The position numbers and the translations under genes were made by a program. A model generated the notes under the pieces. It was not told the DNA's origin, made no database searches, and was given only the letters and a program-made list of their open reading frames with translations. Positions 1 through 7,000 of a stretch of 18,490 bases of DNA are shown piece after piece. Every line of letters begins with the position of its first letter. Position 1 is the first letter of the stretch. Source of the DNA: an uncultured Arsenicibacter sp. (GTDB lineage Bacteria; Bacteroidota; Bacteroidia; Cytophagales; Spirosomataceae); assembly GCF_945952095.1 (NCBI RefSeq), contig NZ_CAMFHL010000135.1, positions 1 to 18,490 on the forward strand, written 5' to 3'.

Positions 1-114
1 AAGTGCCTGATTAGGTACTCTATTTTCATTTTGGCCCCGTTTTGCACTACAGACCTCAGTAGCCGGCGGTATGGTTTGATTGTTGCTGCTTAAAAAAACT
101 AACCGAAAAAAAAC

Positions 115-459
115 ATGGCAGATTTTTTCAGGCGTCAGTCATTTGACCAAAAAGATATTGTGCGTATAGAGGGAAGCGGCAATTATTCCAGGATTTATCT
201 TCTCAGCGGTGAGAGTGTACTGATGGCCTATACGCTGAAGGACGTAGCCAGGCAGCTGCCCGGATTCATCCGGGTGCATAGAACCCATCTGATCAACCCG
301 GCCCACGCTACTGATTTGTTCTATGAGCGGCATACCATATGCTACGTAATGATGGGAAAGACCTGTATTCCTGTGTCAAAGCACCGGCTGTCAGGTGTTT
401 TTCTGCGGGAGCGGCCGACGCTGGCTCAGCTGCTTGAACATTTAGCAGCGCTCAACTGA
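115..459 (+). CDS. Stand-alone LytTR-type DNA-binding protein
   Basis: Probable transcription regulator consisting of little more than one LytTR DNA-binding domain. About residues 15-100 carry the family pattern: an opening IVRIEGSGNYSRIYL strand with the Tyr typical of LytTR, then a segment like LKDVARQLPGFIRVHRTHLI, where the FxRVHRxxLIN core is the most recognisable family signature. There is no receiver, sensor or membrane segment, so at 114 aa it is much shorter than the usual LytR/AgrA response regulators of about 240 aa. An in-frame TAA at 100-102 rules out any longer version. The ATG follows an A-rich leader, as is usual in Bacteroidota. Its 3' end overlaps the convergent gene by 8 bp. 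LytTR proteins bind direct repeats in promoters; the target and the input signal are unknown here. Family assignment is firm, function inferred. Confidence 0.88.
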   Translation: MADFFRRQSFDQKDIVRIEGSGNYSRIYLLSGESVLMAYTLKDVARQLPGFIRVHRTHLINPAHATDLFYERHTICYVMMGKTCIPVSKHRLSGVFLRERPTLAQLLEHLAALN

Positions 460-847
460 CTGTCTGGCAAAGTGTGACAGAGCGGATCAACGTTAAATCA
501 AAAATGACGATTATATCCGAAAGCGCCTTAATTTTCATTGAATCAACCGGATAGTCCAGCACATCCGTTAGCTGTACCAGCTTGTATTTGTCCCTGTGAA
601 GTTCATACATGAGATTTCTGAATTCCCGGGAGAAGGACGGCTTGCCGTGATAGGGATAGATTGTGGGTTTGGCTGCAATATCAATCTCATACAGATAGCC
701 GGGAGTCTGGTCCGGAACCTGATATCGTGCGTAGAGCTTTGCTAACGCAATGTTCGTTGTTGTAAATAAAGCCGGAAAGCTGTAGCGCGATCTTTTGCTG
801 TTGATAATGAAAAGGTCTGCCTTGTGGGTGCCGTGATAGACAAGCAT
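452..847 (-). CDS. Small protein resembling ADP-ribosyltransferase fold (DUF3990/PARP-like), tentative
   Basis: Protein of 131 aa if started at the ATG at 847. The frame stays open to a GTG at 925, adding 26 residues, but the recognisable similarity begins at MLVYHGTH, so I prefer the ATG. Features seen: an N-terminal YHGT motif, a segment FPALFTTTNIALAKLYARY about 20 residues later, and then GYLYEIDI. This order (YHGT/S, then FTTT plus helix with AxxYA, then GYxYE strand) resembles DUF3990 and related ADP-ribosyltransferase-fold proteins, where the His and the aromatic residues line the NAD pocket. A catalytic Glu is not identified with certainty. No signal peptide. It overlaps the LytTR gene tail to tail. 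It could be a toxin-like enzyme or a degenerate, non-enzymatic relative. The reading frame is moderately sure; the fold call is inference from motif order only. Confidence 0.6.
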   Translation of the reverse strand: MLVYHGTHKADLFIINSKRSRYSFPALFTTTNIALAKLYARYQVPDQTPGYLYEIDIAAKPTIYPYHGKPSFSREFRNLMYELHRDKYKLVQLTDVLDYPVDSMKIKALSDIIVIFDLTLIRSVTLCQTVS

Positions 848-925
848 AATGGTGCAATGGTATTGGAGAGATTTGATTAGCAGCAGTGTGGCCGGAATGT
901 ATACACCTCCAACGCAGGTTTCCAC

Positions 926-1096
926 GCCCGTAAACTGTTTGATTAAAGTTTGGCGCCGGAGGTGTTACATCCGTAATGTGACGTAAAGCTATACATGTGA
1001 AGTAACATGCACAACGGAGGATGGGGTGATTCGGCCTGTTTTGTATTGAATGGAATGCAGACAGGGTACATACCGGGGAGCGGGCTATGCAGTTAG
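926..1096. other. Intergenic gap without recognised gene
   Basis: This stretch lies between the ART-like gene and the Toprim-like gene, which are both on the minus strand. It contains no convincing ORF, no strong hairpin followed by T residues and no clear Bacteroidota promoter box on either strand. The alternative GTG start (923-925) of the ART-like gene borders it. Confidence 0.5.
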
Positions 1097-2470
1097 TTAA
1101 AACTTTGCCTTTTGCCGGATAAGCTCCTGATTAAAATCCTTATCTGTTGATTTTTCCATAACAATCCGCTCATTGAAGCCGGTCACTTTCAGCAGTGATT
1201 TACTGAATGCCGATAGAGGGCCGGTTGCCTGCGGAATACTGACAATATACTGTCCGCTGTTATGGCCGGCTGCGATAAGCAGATCATTTATTTGCTGAGC
1301 AGATCCGGCCGCAAACTGCGTGAGTATAGCTTTATTACAGGCACCAATCTCCTTTGTCAGCTTATCCCGCATCCGGCGGTACTGCTGTTCTTCGGGCAGT
1401 ATATACCCGATATAACTGTTTGCTGCAATAGTTTGGGTAAGCGGGAATTTTGTAGCTGTCAGCTGCTGAATAAACATAAGGTCAAACAGGTGCCCTTTTA
1501 CATCGTTGTCGAAGGCCAAATAAATTTTCCAGTCAGCTGTCCGCTCAAAGGAATGAATATAGCGGGTGATGGTATTGATCTGCTCCGGTGTCAGCTGGCC
1601 ACCGGTCGAAAAGTAGACGGAATCAAACCGGTCATCACCCCGGCTCAGCCGCAGCTGCTTATGTGAAAGCGCGTCAATGGCGCTCTCCAGCAGATATATT
1701 CTACTGACTTTTTCAGGAGGATTTGACACAAATACGCTGCTGTACCGGTCGCTGCCCGGTGCATGCAGTTTCACATTGTCGTTCCTGAGCTCAAGTCCCG
1801 TTACCTCCGTCGATAAACCATTATAGTAGGGGAAAGCTACATTTGTGAAGGTACGGTAGCTGCGCTCAGGATGCTGCTGAACGGTACGGTAGCTTTCTGT
1901 ACATTTCCGTTCAGTGTCGAAGTAAGTGACCTGAGAAACGACTTTTCCGGCAAATTCCGGAGAGTAAATTGTCTGAGGCTCAATGTGCCGTTTGAGCAGG
2001 TAATTACCGGCTTCCAGCGGACGGATGTCAAACAGCTCGCCGGCGAATGGCTGTCCTGCCTTTTCTGCCTTCCGCTCAGTTGCTACCGGCCGCTTCCGGG
2101 CTACCTGAGCGGGGTCAATACTCAGGTAGTCATACAGTACACCGGTAACGTTTTTGAATTCATGTTCGGCCGGCCGGTTGAATCCGGAAAAAATACCTGT
2201 AAGCCGGTTACGGATAAAGTCAATAATTGTGCCCGAGTCTGCAAAGTCGCCGGCGCGCTGGTATACCTGCCTGCCGGCATCCTGCGGATTTTTGATGATA
2301 ATGGTATCGTTGTATTCCGGATGTGTCAGCACAGGGCGGCTGCGGCCTTTCCGGAGCTGCGGCTGATAGCCATAATACAGCGCTAATTCCATGATGGAAA
2401 CCCTGTCCCTTAGTTCCTGTACAGACAGCAGATTGGGATAACGCTCTTTTATATCATCAAGGCTATTCAT
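1097..2470 (-). CDS. DUF3991/Toprim domain protein, plasmid primase-like
   Basis: Probable plasmid DNA primase or mobilisation-associated Toprim protein of 457 aa. The N-terminal part (about 45-95) follows the outline of a CHC2 zinc-binding primase domain (VLTHPEYNDTIII, then GTIIDFI) but has no zinc-ligand cysteines. Residues about 150-250 match the DUF3991-like linker, with NYLLKRHI, TNVAFPYYN, TGLELRN and SSVFVSN. A Toprim domain follows at about 257-335. It has the acidic motif IYLLESAIDALS (Glu262, Asp266) and the second acidic motif AFDNDVKG (Asp321, Asp323), which in the family chelate Mg2+. The C-terminal 120 residues are unassigned. ATG start at 2470. It is downstream of parA and the ribbon-helix-helix gene, separated by 111 bp that carry copies of the palindrome half-site. 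This setting suits a plasmid replication/maintenance role. The family is reasonably clear; primase activity is inferred and doubtful without the zinc site. Confidence 0.8.
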   Translation of the reverse strand: MNSLDDIKERYPNLLSVQELRDRVSIMELALYYGYQPQLRKGRSRPVLTHPEYNDTIIIKNPQDAGRQVYQRAGDFADSGTIIDFIRNRLTGIFSGFNRPAEHEFKNVTGVLYDYLSIDPAQVARKRPVATERKAEKAGQPFAGELFDIRPLEAGNYLLKRHIEPQTIYSPEFAGKVVSQVTYFDTERKCTESYRTVQQHPERSYRTFTNVAFPYYNGLSTEVTGLELRNDNVKLHAPGSDRYSSVFVSNPPEKVSRIYLLESAIDALSHKQLRLSRGDDRFDSVYFSTGGQLTPEQINTITRYIHSFERTADWKIYLAFDNDVKGHLFDLMFIQQLTATKFPLTQTIAANSYIGYILPEEQQYRRMRDKLTKEIGACNKAILTQFAAGSAQQINDLLIAAGHNSGQYIVSIPQATGPLSAFSKSLLKVTGFNERIVMEKSTDKDFNQELIRQKAKF

Positions 2471-2520
2471 AATTATCTGTCAGTTAATGACATAAATCCT
2501 GTGAGGTATCCTTAATATTC

Positions 2521-2580
2521 CGTAAATCAGTTTATGATGAATACCGTAAATGCTGAATTCCTTATTTACGTAAATCAGTA
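2521..2580. repeat. Cluster of CGTAAATCAGT half-sites between the RHH and Toprim genes
   Basis: Copies of the core seen in the palindrome at 3591-3650 recur here: CGTAAATCAGT at 2521-2531, a partial copy CGTAAATGCT at 2545-2554, and CGTAAATCAGTA at 2569-2580. The last is preceded by ATTT, so that 2564-2575 is a 12-bp palindrome. The first copy extends to a 20-bp stretch (2521-2540) that matches 18 of 20 positions of 3620-3639. Spacing of about 24 bp between copies suggests helically phased sites for the partition protein or a replication initiator. These sites also sit just upstream of the Toprim gene and may control it. Confidence 0.65.
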
Positions 2581-2581
2581 A

Positions 2582-2860
2582 TTACTGTTCAATATAATTA
2601 AGTATGAGTTCCCGGATCACTTCCTGTCCCTTGCGGTTTTTACCTTCCCTGAGCAGCTTTACCTTAAAGCGGATGAACTCTTCTTCCGGCAGATCAGTCG
2701 TAATCCGGACCCATTTGCCGTCCTTTTTACTAGTGCTGTCAGCATGAATCTTTTTGGCAACTGCGTCAGTTTTTTCAATATCAATCTCAGATTTTTTAAC
2801 CGCTACTTTAGGGCCCAGATTACTGAGTGTAGCTTTAAGGCCGGTGTCTTTCTTTGCCAT
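2582..2860 (-). CDS. Ribbon-helix-helix partition partner (ParG/CopG-like)
   Basis: Small basic protein of 92 aa, probably the centromere-binding partner of the ParA encoded just upstream. Residues 1-48 form a Lys-rich, probably flexible tail. Residues 49-92 fit a ribbon-helix-helix fold: a beta strand KWVRITTDLP, then helix EEEFIRFKVKLLREG, the turn NRKG, and helix QEVIRELILNYIE. Such dimers bind DNA through the paired strands. The flexible tail plus C-terminal ribbon-helix-helix layout is that of ParG-class proteins of type Ib partition systems, which bind the centromere, repress the operon and stimulate the ParA ATPase. The ATG lies 5 nt after the parA stop codon, so the two are surely cotranscribed. 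The repeated CGTAAATCAGT sites around the pair are the obvious candidate targets. Fold call is good; the function follows from context. Confidence 0.82.
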   Translation of the reverse strand: MAKKDTGLKATLSNLGPKVAVKKSEIDIEKTDAVAKKIHADSTSKKDGKWVRITTDLPEEEFIRFKVKLLREGKNRKGQEVIRELILNYIEQ

Positions 2861-2865
2861 CCTGA

Positions 2866-3516
2866 TTAACGGGTTTTGTTGATTTTCTTGATTGCGTTTT
2901 TAACATCCTTGAAGAGCGCGATGATTTCCGCTTTTGCCTTATCGTCCTTGTATTCATAAACACCCAGTCCCTTAATGACAGCCTCCCTGTAGGCAATGCG
3001 GTTTCTGAGGCTGGAAGGCCAGACGGGGATACCGGTTTGCTCGAGTACATCCCTCACATCACGGGAAAGGTTCGTCGTCTGGTTCTGATTAATGAGAAAA
3101 TAGGCAGGTATATGCTCTTCCTTCTGTGATTCGGCATCCTGATAGCGCTCAATGAATTTTTCGGTTGCCCAGATATCCAGACCGCTTGGCAGAATCGGAA
3201 TAATGAGCAGATCAGCCAGCAGAATAATTTTGCTGGTCACCTGAGACAGTGAGGGAGTGCCGTCAATAATTACGATTTCATAATCCTTGTTAAGCTGCTT
3301 GACATTCTTTGCCAGCTCAATACCGTCAATGAGTCCGAATACAGGAACGGCCGGCATGTCTTCATCCCGCAGACCTGACCACCGTAAGGCACTTTGGTTG
3401 GTATCAACATCAACAATACATACCTTATAGTTCGAATGAGCAAAACAGACTGCCAGATTCTGTGCTACGGTTGACTTACCGACTCCTCCTTTCAGACTTG
3501 TTACAGATAATATCAT
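2866..3516 (-). CDS. parA: ParA-type partition ATPase
   Basis: Plasmid partition ATPase of 216 aa. It has the deviant Walker A motif K9-GGVGKST-16 with the signature lysine Lys9, the A' motif IVDVDTNQSALRW (residues 34-46) and the Walker B region IVIIDGTPSL (81-90) with Asp85. There is no N-terminal helix-turn-helix, and the length fits the small ParA proteins of type Ib systems, which pair with ribbon-helix-helix partners such as the gene 5 nt downstream. In the family, ATP-bound ParA dimers coat the nucleoid and move plasmid copies along a gradient set by the partner bound at the centromere. The ATG at 3516 is supported by the Walker A motif beginning at residue 9. A perfect palindrome (3591-3650) stands 75 bp upstream of the start. 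A chromosomal orphan ParA (MinD-like) is the less likely alternative. Confidence 0.93.
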   Translation of the reverse strand: MILSVTSLKGGVGKSTVAQNLAVCFAHSNYKVCIVDVDTNQSALRWSGLRDEDMPAVPVFGLIDGIELAKNVKQLNKDYEIVIIDGTPSLSQVTSKIILLADLLIIPILPSGLDIWATEKFIERYQDAESQKEEHIPAYFLINQNQTTNLSRDVRDVLEQTGIPVWPSSLRNRIAYREAVIKGLGVYEYKDDKAKAEIIALFKDVKNAIKKINKTR

Positions 3517-3538
3517 AAGAGACCATTGTTATTCAGGG

Positions 3539-3569
3539 GCAAGGTAGCAAGAATGTACATTTCATGCAA
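3539..3569 (-). promoter_or_regulatory. Candidate promoter of the parA operon
   Basis: On the minus strand, TTG (3569-3567) and TACCTTGC (3546-3539) are separated by 20 nt. This approximates the Bacteroidota pattern of a TTTG -33 box and a TAnnTTTG -7 box. It would start transcription about 15-20 nt before the parA ATG. A degenerate half-site ACTGATATAC (3571-3580) and the large palindrome lie directly upstream, so binding there could control the promoter. The -7 box is imperfect. Confidence 0.4.
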
Positions 3570-3590
3570 TACTGATATACTGTAAAAATG

Positions 3591-3650
3591 ATTTCCTTTT
3601 ATCATCAAATACTGATTTACGTAAATCAGTATTTGATGATAAAAGGAAAT
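3591..3650. repeat. Perfect 60-bp palindrome, candidate parS/operator
   Basis: The two 30-bp halves (3591-3620 and 3621-3650) are exact reverse complements with no spacer; symmetry ends at 3590/3651. The centre reads ACTGATTTAC|GTAAATCAGT, the core repeated at 2521-2580, and the outer part adds TTTGATGATAAAAGGAAAT. Its place upstream of parA, and the recurrence of its half-site after the partner gene, make it the best candidate for the centromere and operator bound by the ribbon-helix-helix protein. It has no T-run and would be an unlikely terminator. Confidence 0.8.
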
Positions 3651-3750
3651 ACCTTAAAACGGCTATAGCCTTAATGGGATAACGGGATTATTTTCGTGCG
3701 GAGAGGCGTCTTTCCGATTACTATGCGGGAAGATACAGTGTGCATATGGT

Positions 3751-3786
3751 GCATCAACTGTATGCTAAACAGCATACAGTTGATGC
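3751..3786. repeat. Perfect 16-bp inverted repeat with 4-nt loop
   Basis: GCATCAACTGTATGCT (3751-3766) and its exact reverse complement (3771-3786) flank the loop AAAC. Neither side is followed by a T-run, so it is not a standard terminator. It may be a protein-binding site, a cruciform at a replication or transfer origin, or a small hairpin in a transcript. Confidence 0.7.
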
Positions 3787-3872
3787 GATCCGGGTCCATA
3801 AGTTATGGATTTGCGCAGTTATGAACACTGTTAATCCTTTATGCCGGTTCGGGCGCTTTATCGCTGATCAAA

Positions 3873-3896
3873 GTCCGGAATTACCTGATTCCGGAC
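3873..3896. repeat. Perfect 9-bp inverted repeat with 6-nt loop
   Basis: GTCCGGAAT (3873-3881), loop TACCTG, ATTCCGGAC (3888-3896). No T-run follows on either strand. It lies between the 16-bp inverted repeat and the terminator of the giant gene. Confidence 0.55.
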
Positions 3897-3966
3897 ATTC
3901 TGTCTGCACTCTATCAAAGCAGCCGGCAAGAGGTTTATTGAGTACTATACTCAAACCCAAACGAGC

Positions 3967-3995
3967 AAAAAAAGGGCAGCCCCGCAGGGCTGCCC
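3967..3995 (-). terminator. Rho-independent terminator of the giant surface-protein gene
   Basis: Read on the minus strand, a GC-rich 9-bp stem (GGGCAGCCC paired with GGGCTGCCC, plus-strand positions 3974-3982 and 3987-3995, loop of 4) is followed by seven T residues (complement of 3973-3967). It sits 27 bp after the stop codon of the large gene. Confidence 0.88.
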
Positions 3996-4022
3996 GTACA
4001 AGACAAATACCGGATAGAACCG

Positions 4023-7000
4023 TTACTGACATGCAGTACCTGATACGGCAACCGTCCGCGTCACCACGCAGTTACCACTGTATACAGTCAGCGTATACGT
4101 GCCCGGCTTGACCACGTCAGGGAAGACTGCGGAATGCTCACCTGCCGTCCGGAACACCACCGAGAAGACATACGACGGGCCCGTCAGTACGTACCGGTCA
4201 CCGTAACCGGCGCCCTGTACCGATACCCGACAGGCACCACTGCCTAACGCTACCGCTGCCTGCACGCTGCTGATGGTGGGTTGCACGCCGCCTTCAGCGA
4301 CCACCGCCGTATTCGACACCACACAGCTGGCCAGACCGGCAAGGCCCGTGTAGCTGCCGCCGGCGCTCACGCTGAAGATACCGCTGCTGTTGGTCTGGTT
4401 ATAGCCGTTTGGTCCTGAAAGCGTAAAACTGGTTGCACCCGTCGCCTGCACCCGAACCGTCGTGGTCGTTACCCCGCAACCCAGCGAGCCGCCGGCCGTT
4501 ACGGTAGCCGTTCCTAATGAGGAGGCCGAAACGACTATACTGGTGGTGGCGGTACAGCTACCGCCATCCGTCAGCGTGACCGAATAGGTATCTGCTACTG
4601 ATACAGAAATCACCGCACTCACGGCTCCCGTTGACCAGCGCACCTGCCCGGTACCCACCGCCGAGAGACTCACTGTTGGACTGGCGCAACTGATAACGGT
4701 GGAGGATGGATTGATACTCAGGGCCGGTGCCGCTGTCGCGCTCACGATCGTGGCTGAGCTCACGCTGGTGCAGCCGTTGCCGCCCGTCAGCGTTACTGAA
4801 TAGGTACCCGCCGAGGCAACACTAATCGTGTTCGACACCGCCCCTGTCGACCAGCGGGCATCGCCCGTGCCGACCACCGACAAGATTGCCGACGGACTGG
4901 CACAGGTCAGCGTCACCGATGACGGGGAAATGCTCAGACTCGGCGGAGCTGTATTGCTGTAGACTGTCGTCGTGGCCGAGGTAGTGCAGCTGTTGCTACC
5001 GGTTATGACAACGGAATAATTGCCCGCTGTATTCACCGTGGCCGAGCTGCCGCTTTGAGCTACTATGCCTGCCCCAACAAAGCTGTAGCTAAAACCCGAA
5101 CCGGTAGCTCCGGCCGTCAGTGTCAGTGCCGTTCCCGCACAAGTCAGCGTACCGCCGTGGCTTGCGGTGAGGGTGGCGCCCGTCGGGGCGGTGGTGCTGC
5201 CGGTGACCGTTACCTGTGCGACGGCCGAACAACCGCCCGCGTCGCTCACGGTGACCGAGTATGTTCCCGCCGCGTTGACCGTGGCCTGATTGGTCTGCCC
5301 GATCCGCGTGGCGCCGCTGCCGAAGCTGTAGGTCAGATTCGATGGTGAGGCAGTGAGCGTGACCGATGGCGAGTTGCAGCTGATTGCGCCGCTGGCAACC
5401 AGACTGGCCGAAATCACCGCGGTACTGCTTACGACCGTGGCGGAAGTAAGGGACGTACACCCGTTAGCTCCCGTAGCAAGGACTGAATACGTTCCTGCCG
5501 AGGTAACCAGCAGGGTATTGCCGGTGCCATTCTGACCGGTGCTGAACGAATAGCTGGTCAAACCGGAGGTAGCCGTTAACGTCACCGTCGGGGTCGCACA
5601 GGTCAGGGTCGCCGACGAAGGGGTCAGGCTTACCGTCGGTGCCGCCGTATTGCTGTGGACCGTCGTTGCTGCCGATGTCGTGCAGCTGTTATTGCCGGTG
5701 ATGACAACGGAATAATTGCCCGCCGCATTCACCGTGGCCGAACTGCCGCTTTGAGCTAACACCCCTGAACCACTGAAGCTGTAACTAAAACCCGAACCGG
5801 TAGCTCCGGCCGTCAGTGTCAGTGCCGTTCCCGCACAAGTCAGCGTACCGCCGTGGCTTGCGGTGAGGGTGGCGCCCGTCGGGGCGGTGGTGCTGCCGGT
5901 GACCGTTACCTGTGCGACGGCCGAACAACCGCCCGCGTCGCTCACGGTGACCGAGTATGTTCCCGCCGCGTTGACCGTGGCCTGATTGGTCTGCCCGATC
6001 CGCGTGGCGCCGCTGCCGAAGCTGTAGGTCAGATTCGATGGTGAGGCAGTGAGCGTGACCGATGGCGAGTTGCAGCTGATTGCGCCGCTGGCAACCAGAC
6101 TGGCCGAAATCACCGCGGTACTGCTTACAACCGTGGCAGAGGTAAGGCTTGTACAGCCGTTGGATCCCGTCACAATTACCGAATACGTTCCTGCCGAGGA
6201 AACCAGCAGGGTATTGCCGGACCCATTCTGACCGGTGCTGAACGAATAGCTGGTCAAACCGGAGGTAGCCGTCAGCGTCACTGTCGGGCTGGCACAGGTC
6301 AGCGTCGCCGACGAAGGCGTCAGACTAACTACCGGTGCAGCCGTATTGCTGTAGACCGTCGTCGTGGCTGAGGTCGTGCAGCCGTTACTGCCGGTGATGA
6401 CAACGGAATAATTGCCCGCCACATTCACTGTCGCCGAATTGCCGCTTTGGGCCACCACGCCCGGACCGCTGAAGCTGTAGCTCAGCCCCAAACCGGTGGC
6501 TCCCGCCGTCAAAGTCAGTGCCGTTTGCCCGCAAGTCAGCGTGCCGCCACTGCCGGCAGTGAGCGTGGCGCCCGTCGGAGCGGTGGTGCTGCCGGTGACC
6601 GTTACCTGCGCGACGGCCGAACAGCCGCCCGCGTCGCTCACGGTGACTGAGTACGTTCCAGCCGCATCGACCGTGGCCAGGTTCGAGTTACCCAGCTGGG
6701 TGGCTCCTGATCCGAAGCTGTAAGATATACCGGCTGGACCGGCCGTCAGCGTGACTGACGGTGTGTTGCAGCTGATTGCCCAGCTGGCTACCAGACTCGC
6801 CGAAATCACCGCCGAGGTACTTTCTACAGTAGCCGAAGCTACATTAGTACAACCATTGGCGGCGGTTACAATCACCGAGTACGTATCAGCGGATGAGACA
6901 GTCAGTGTATTACCGATGCCGTTCTGACCGTTACTGAAGCGGTAATTACTAAAGCCTTCAGTGGCCGTCAGGGTGAGCGTCGGGCTGGCGCAGGTCAGGG

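Larger units (their letters stand above)
3651..3966. other. Gene-free stretch with two hairpins
   Basis: No protein with family features is seen here. The only notable structures are the perfect hairpins at 3751-3786 and 3873-3896, listed separately. An open frame at 3740-4111 (+) runs through a hairpin and into the 3' end of the giant gene and looks like chance. Confidence 0.5.

Noticed and set aside
1262..2386. Plus-strand frames opposite the Toprim gene
   Set aside because: Antisense shadows; the minus frame has clear Toprim and DUF3991-like motifs.
2835..3050. 71-aa minus-strand frame linking parA and the ribbon-helix-helix gene
   Set aside because: Overlaps both genes in another frame, Ser/Arg-rich, no motif.
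3740..4111. 123-aa plus-strand frame
   Set aside because: It runs through a 16-bp hairpin, a second hairpin, the terminator and the 3' end of the giant gene; no family features.
5055..6723. Several plus-strand open frames opposite the repeated part of the giant gene, two of them near-identical
   Set aside because: They are antisense shadows; their similarity to each other comes from the 696-bp DNA repeat, and they show low-complexity Val/Ala/Arg content without any domain.
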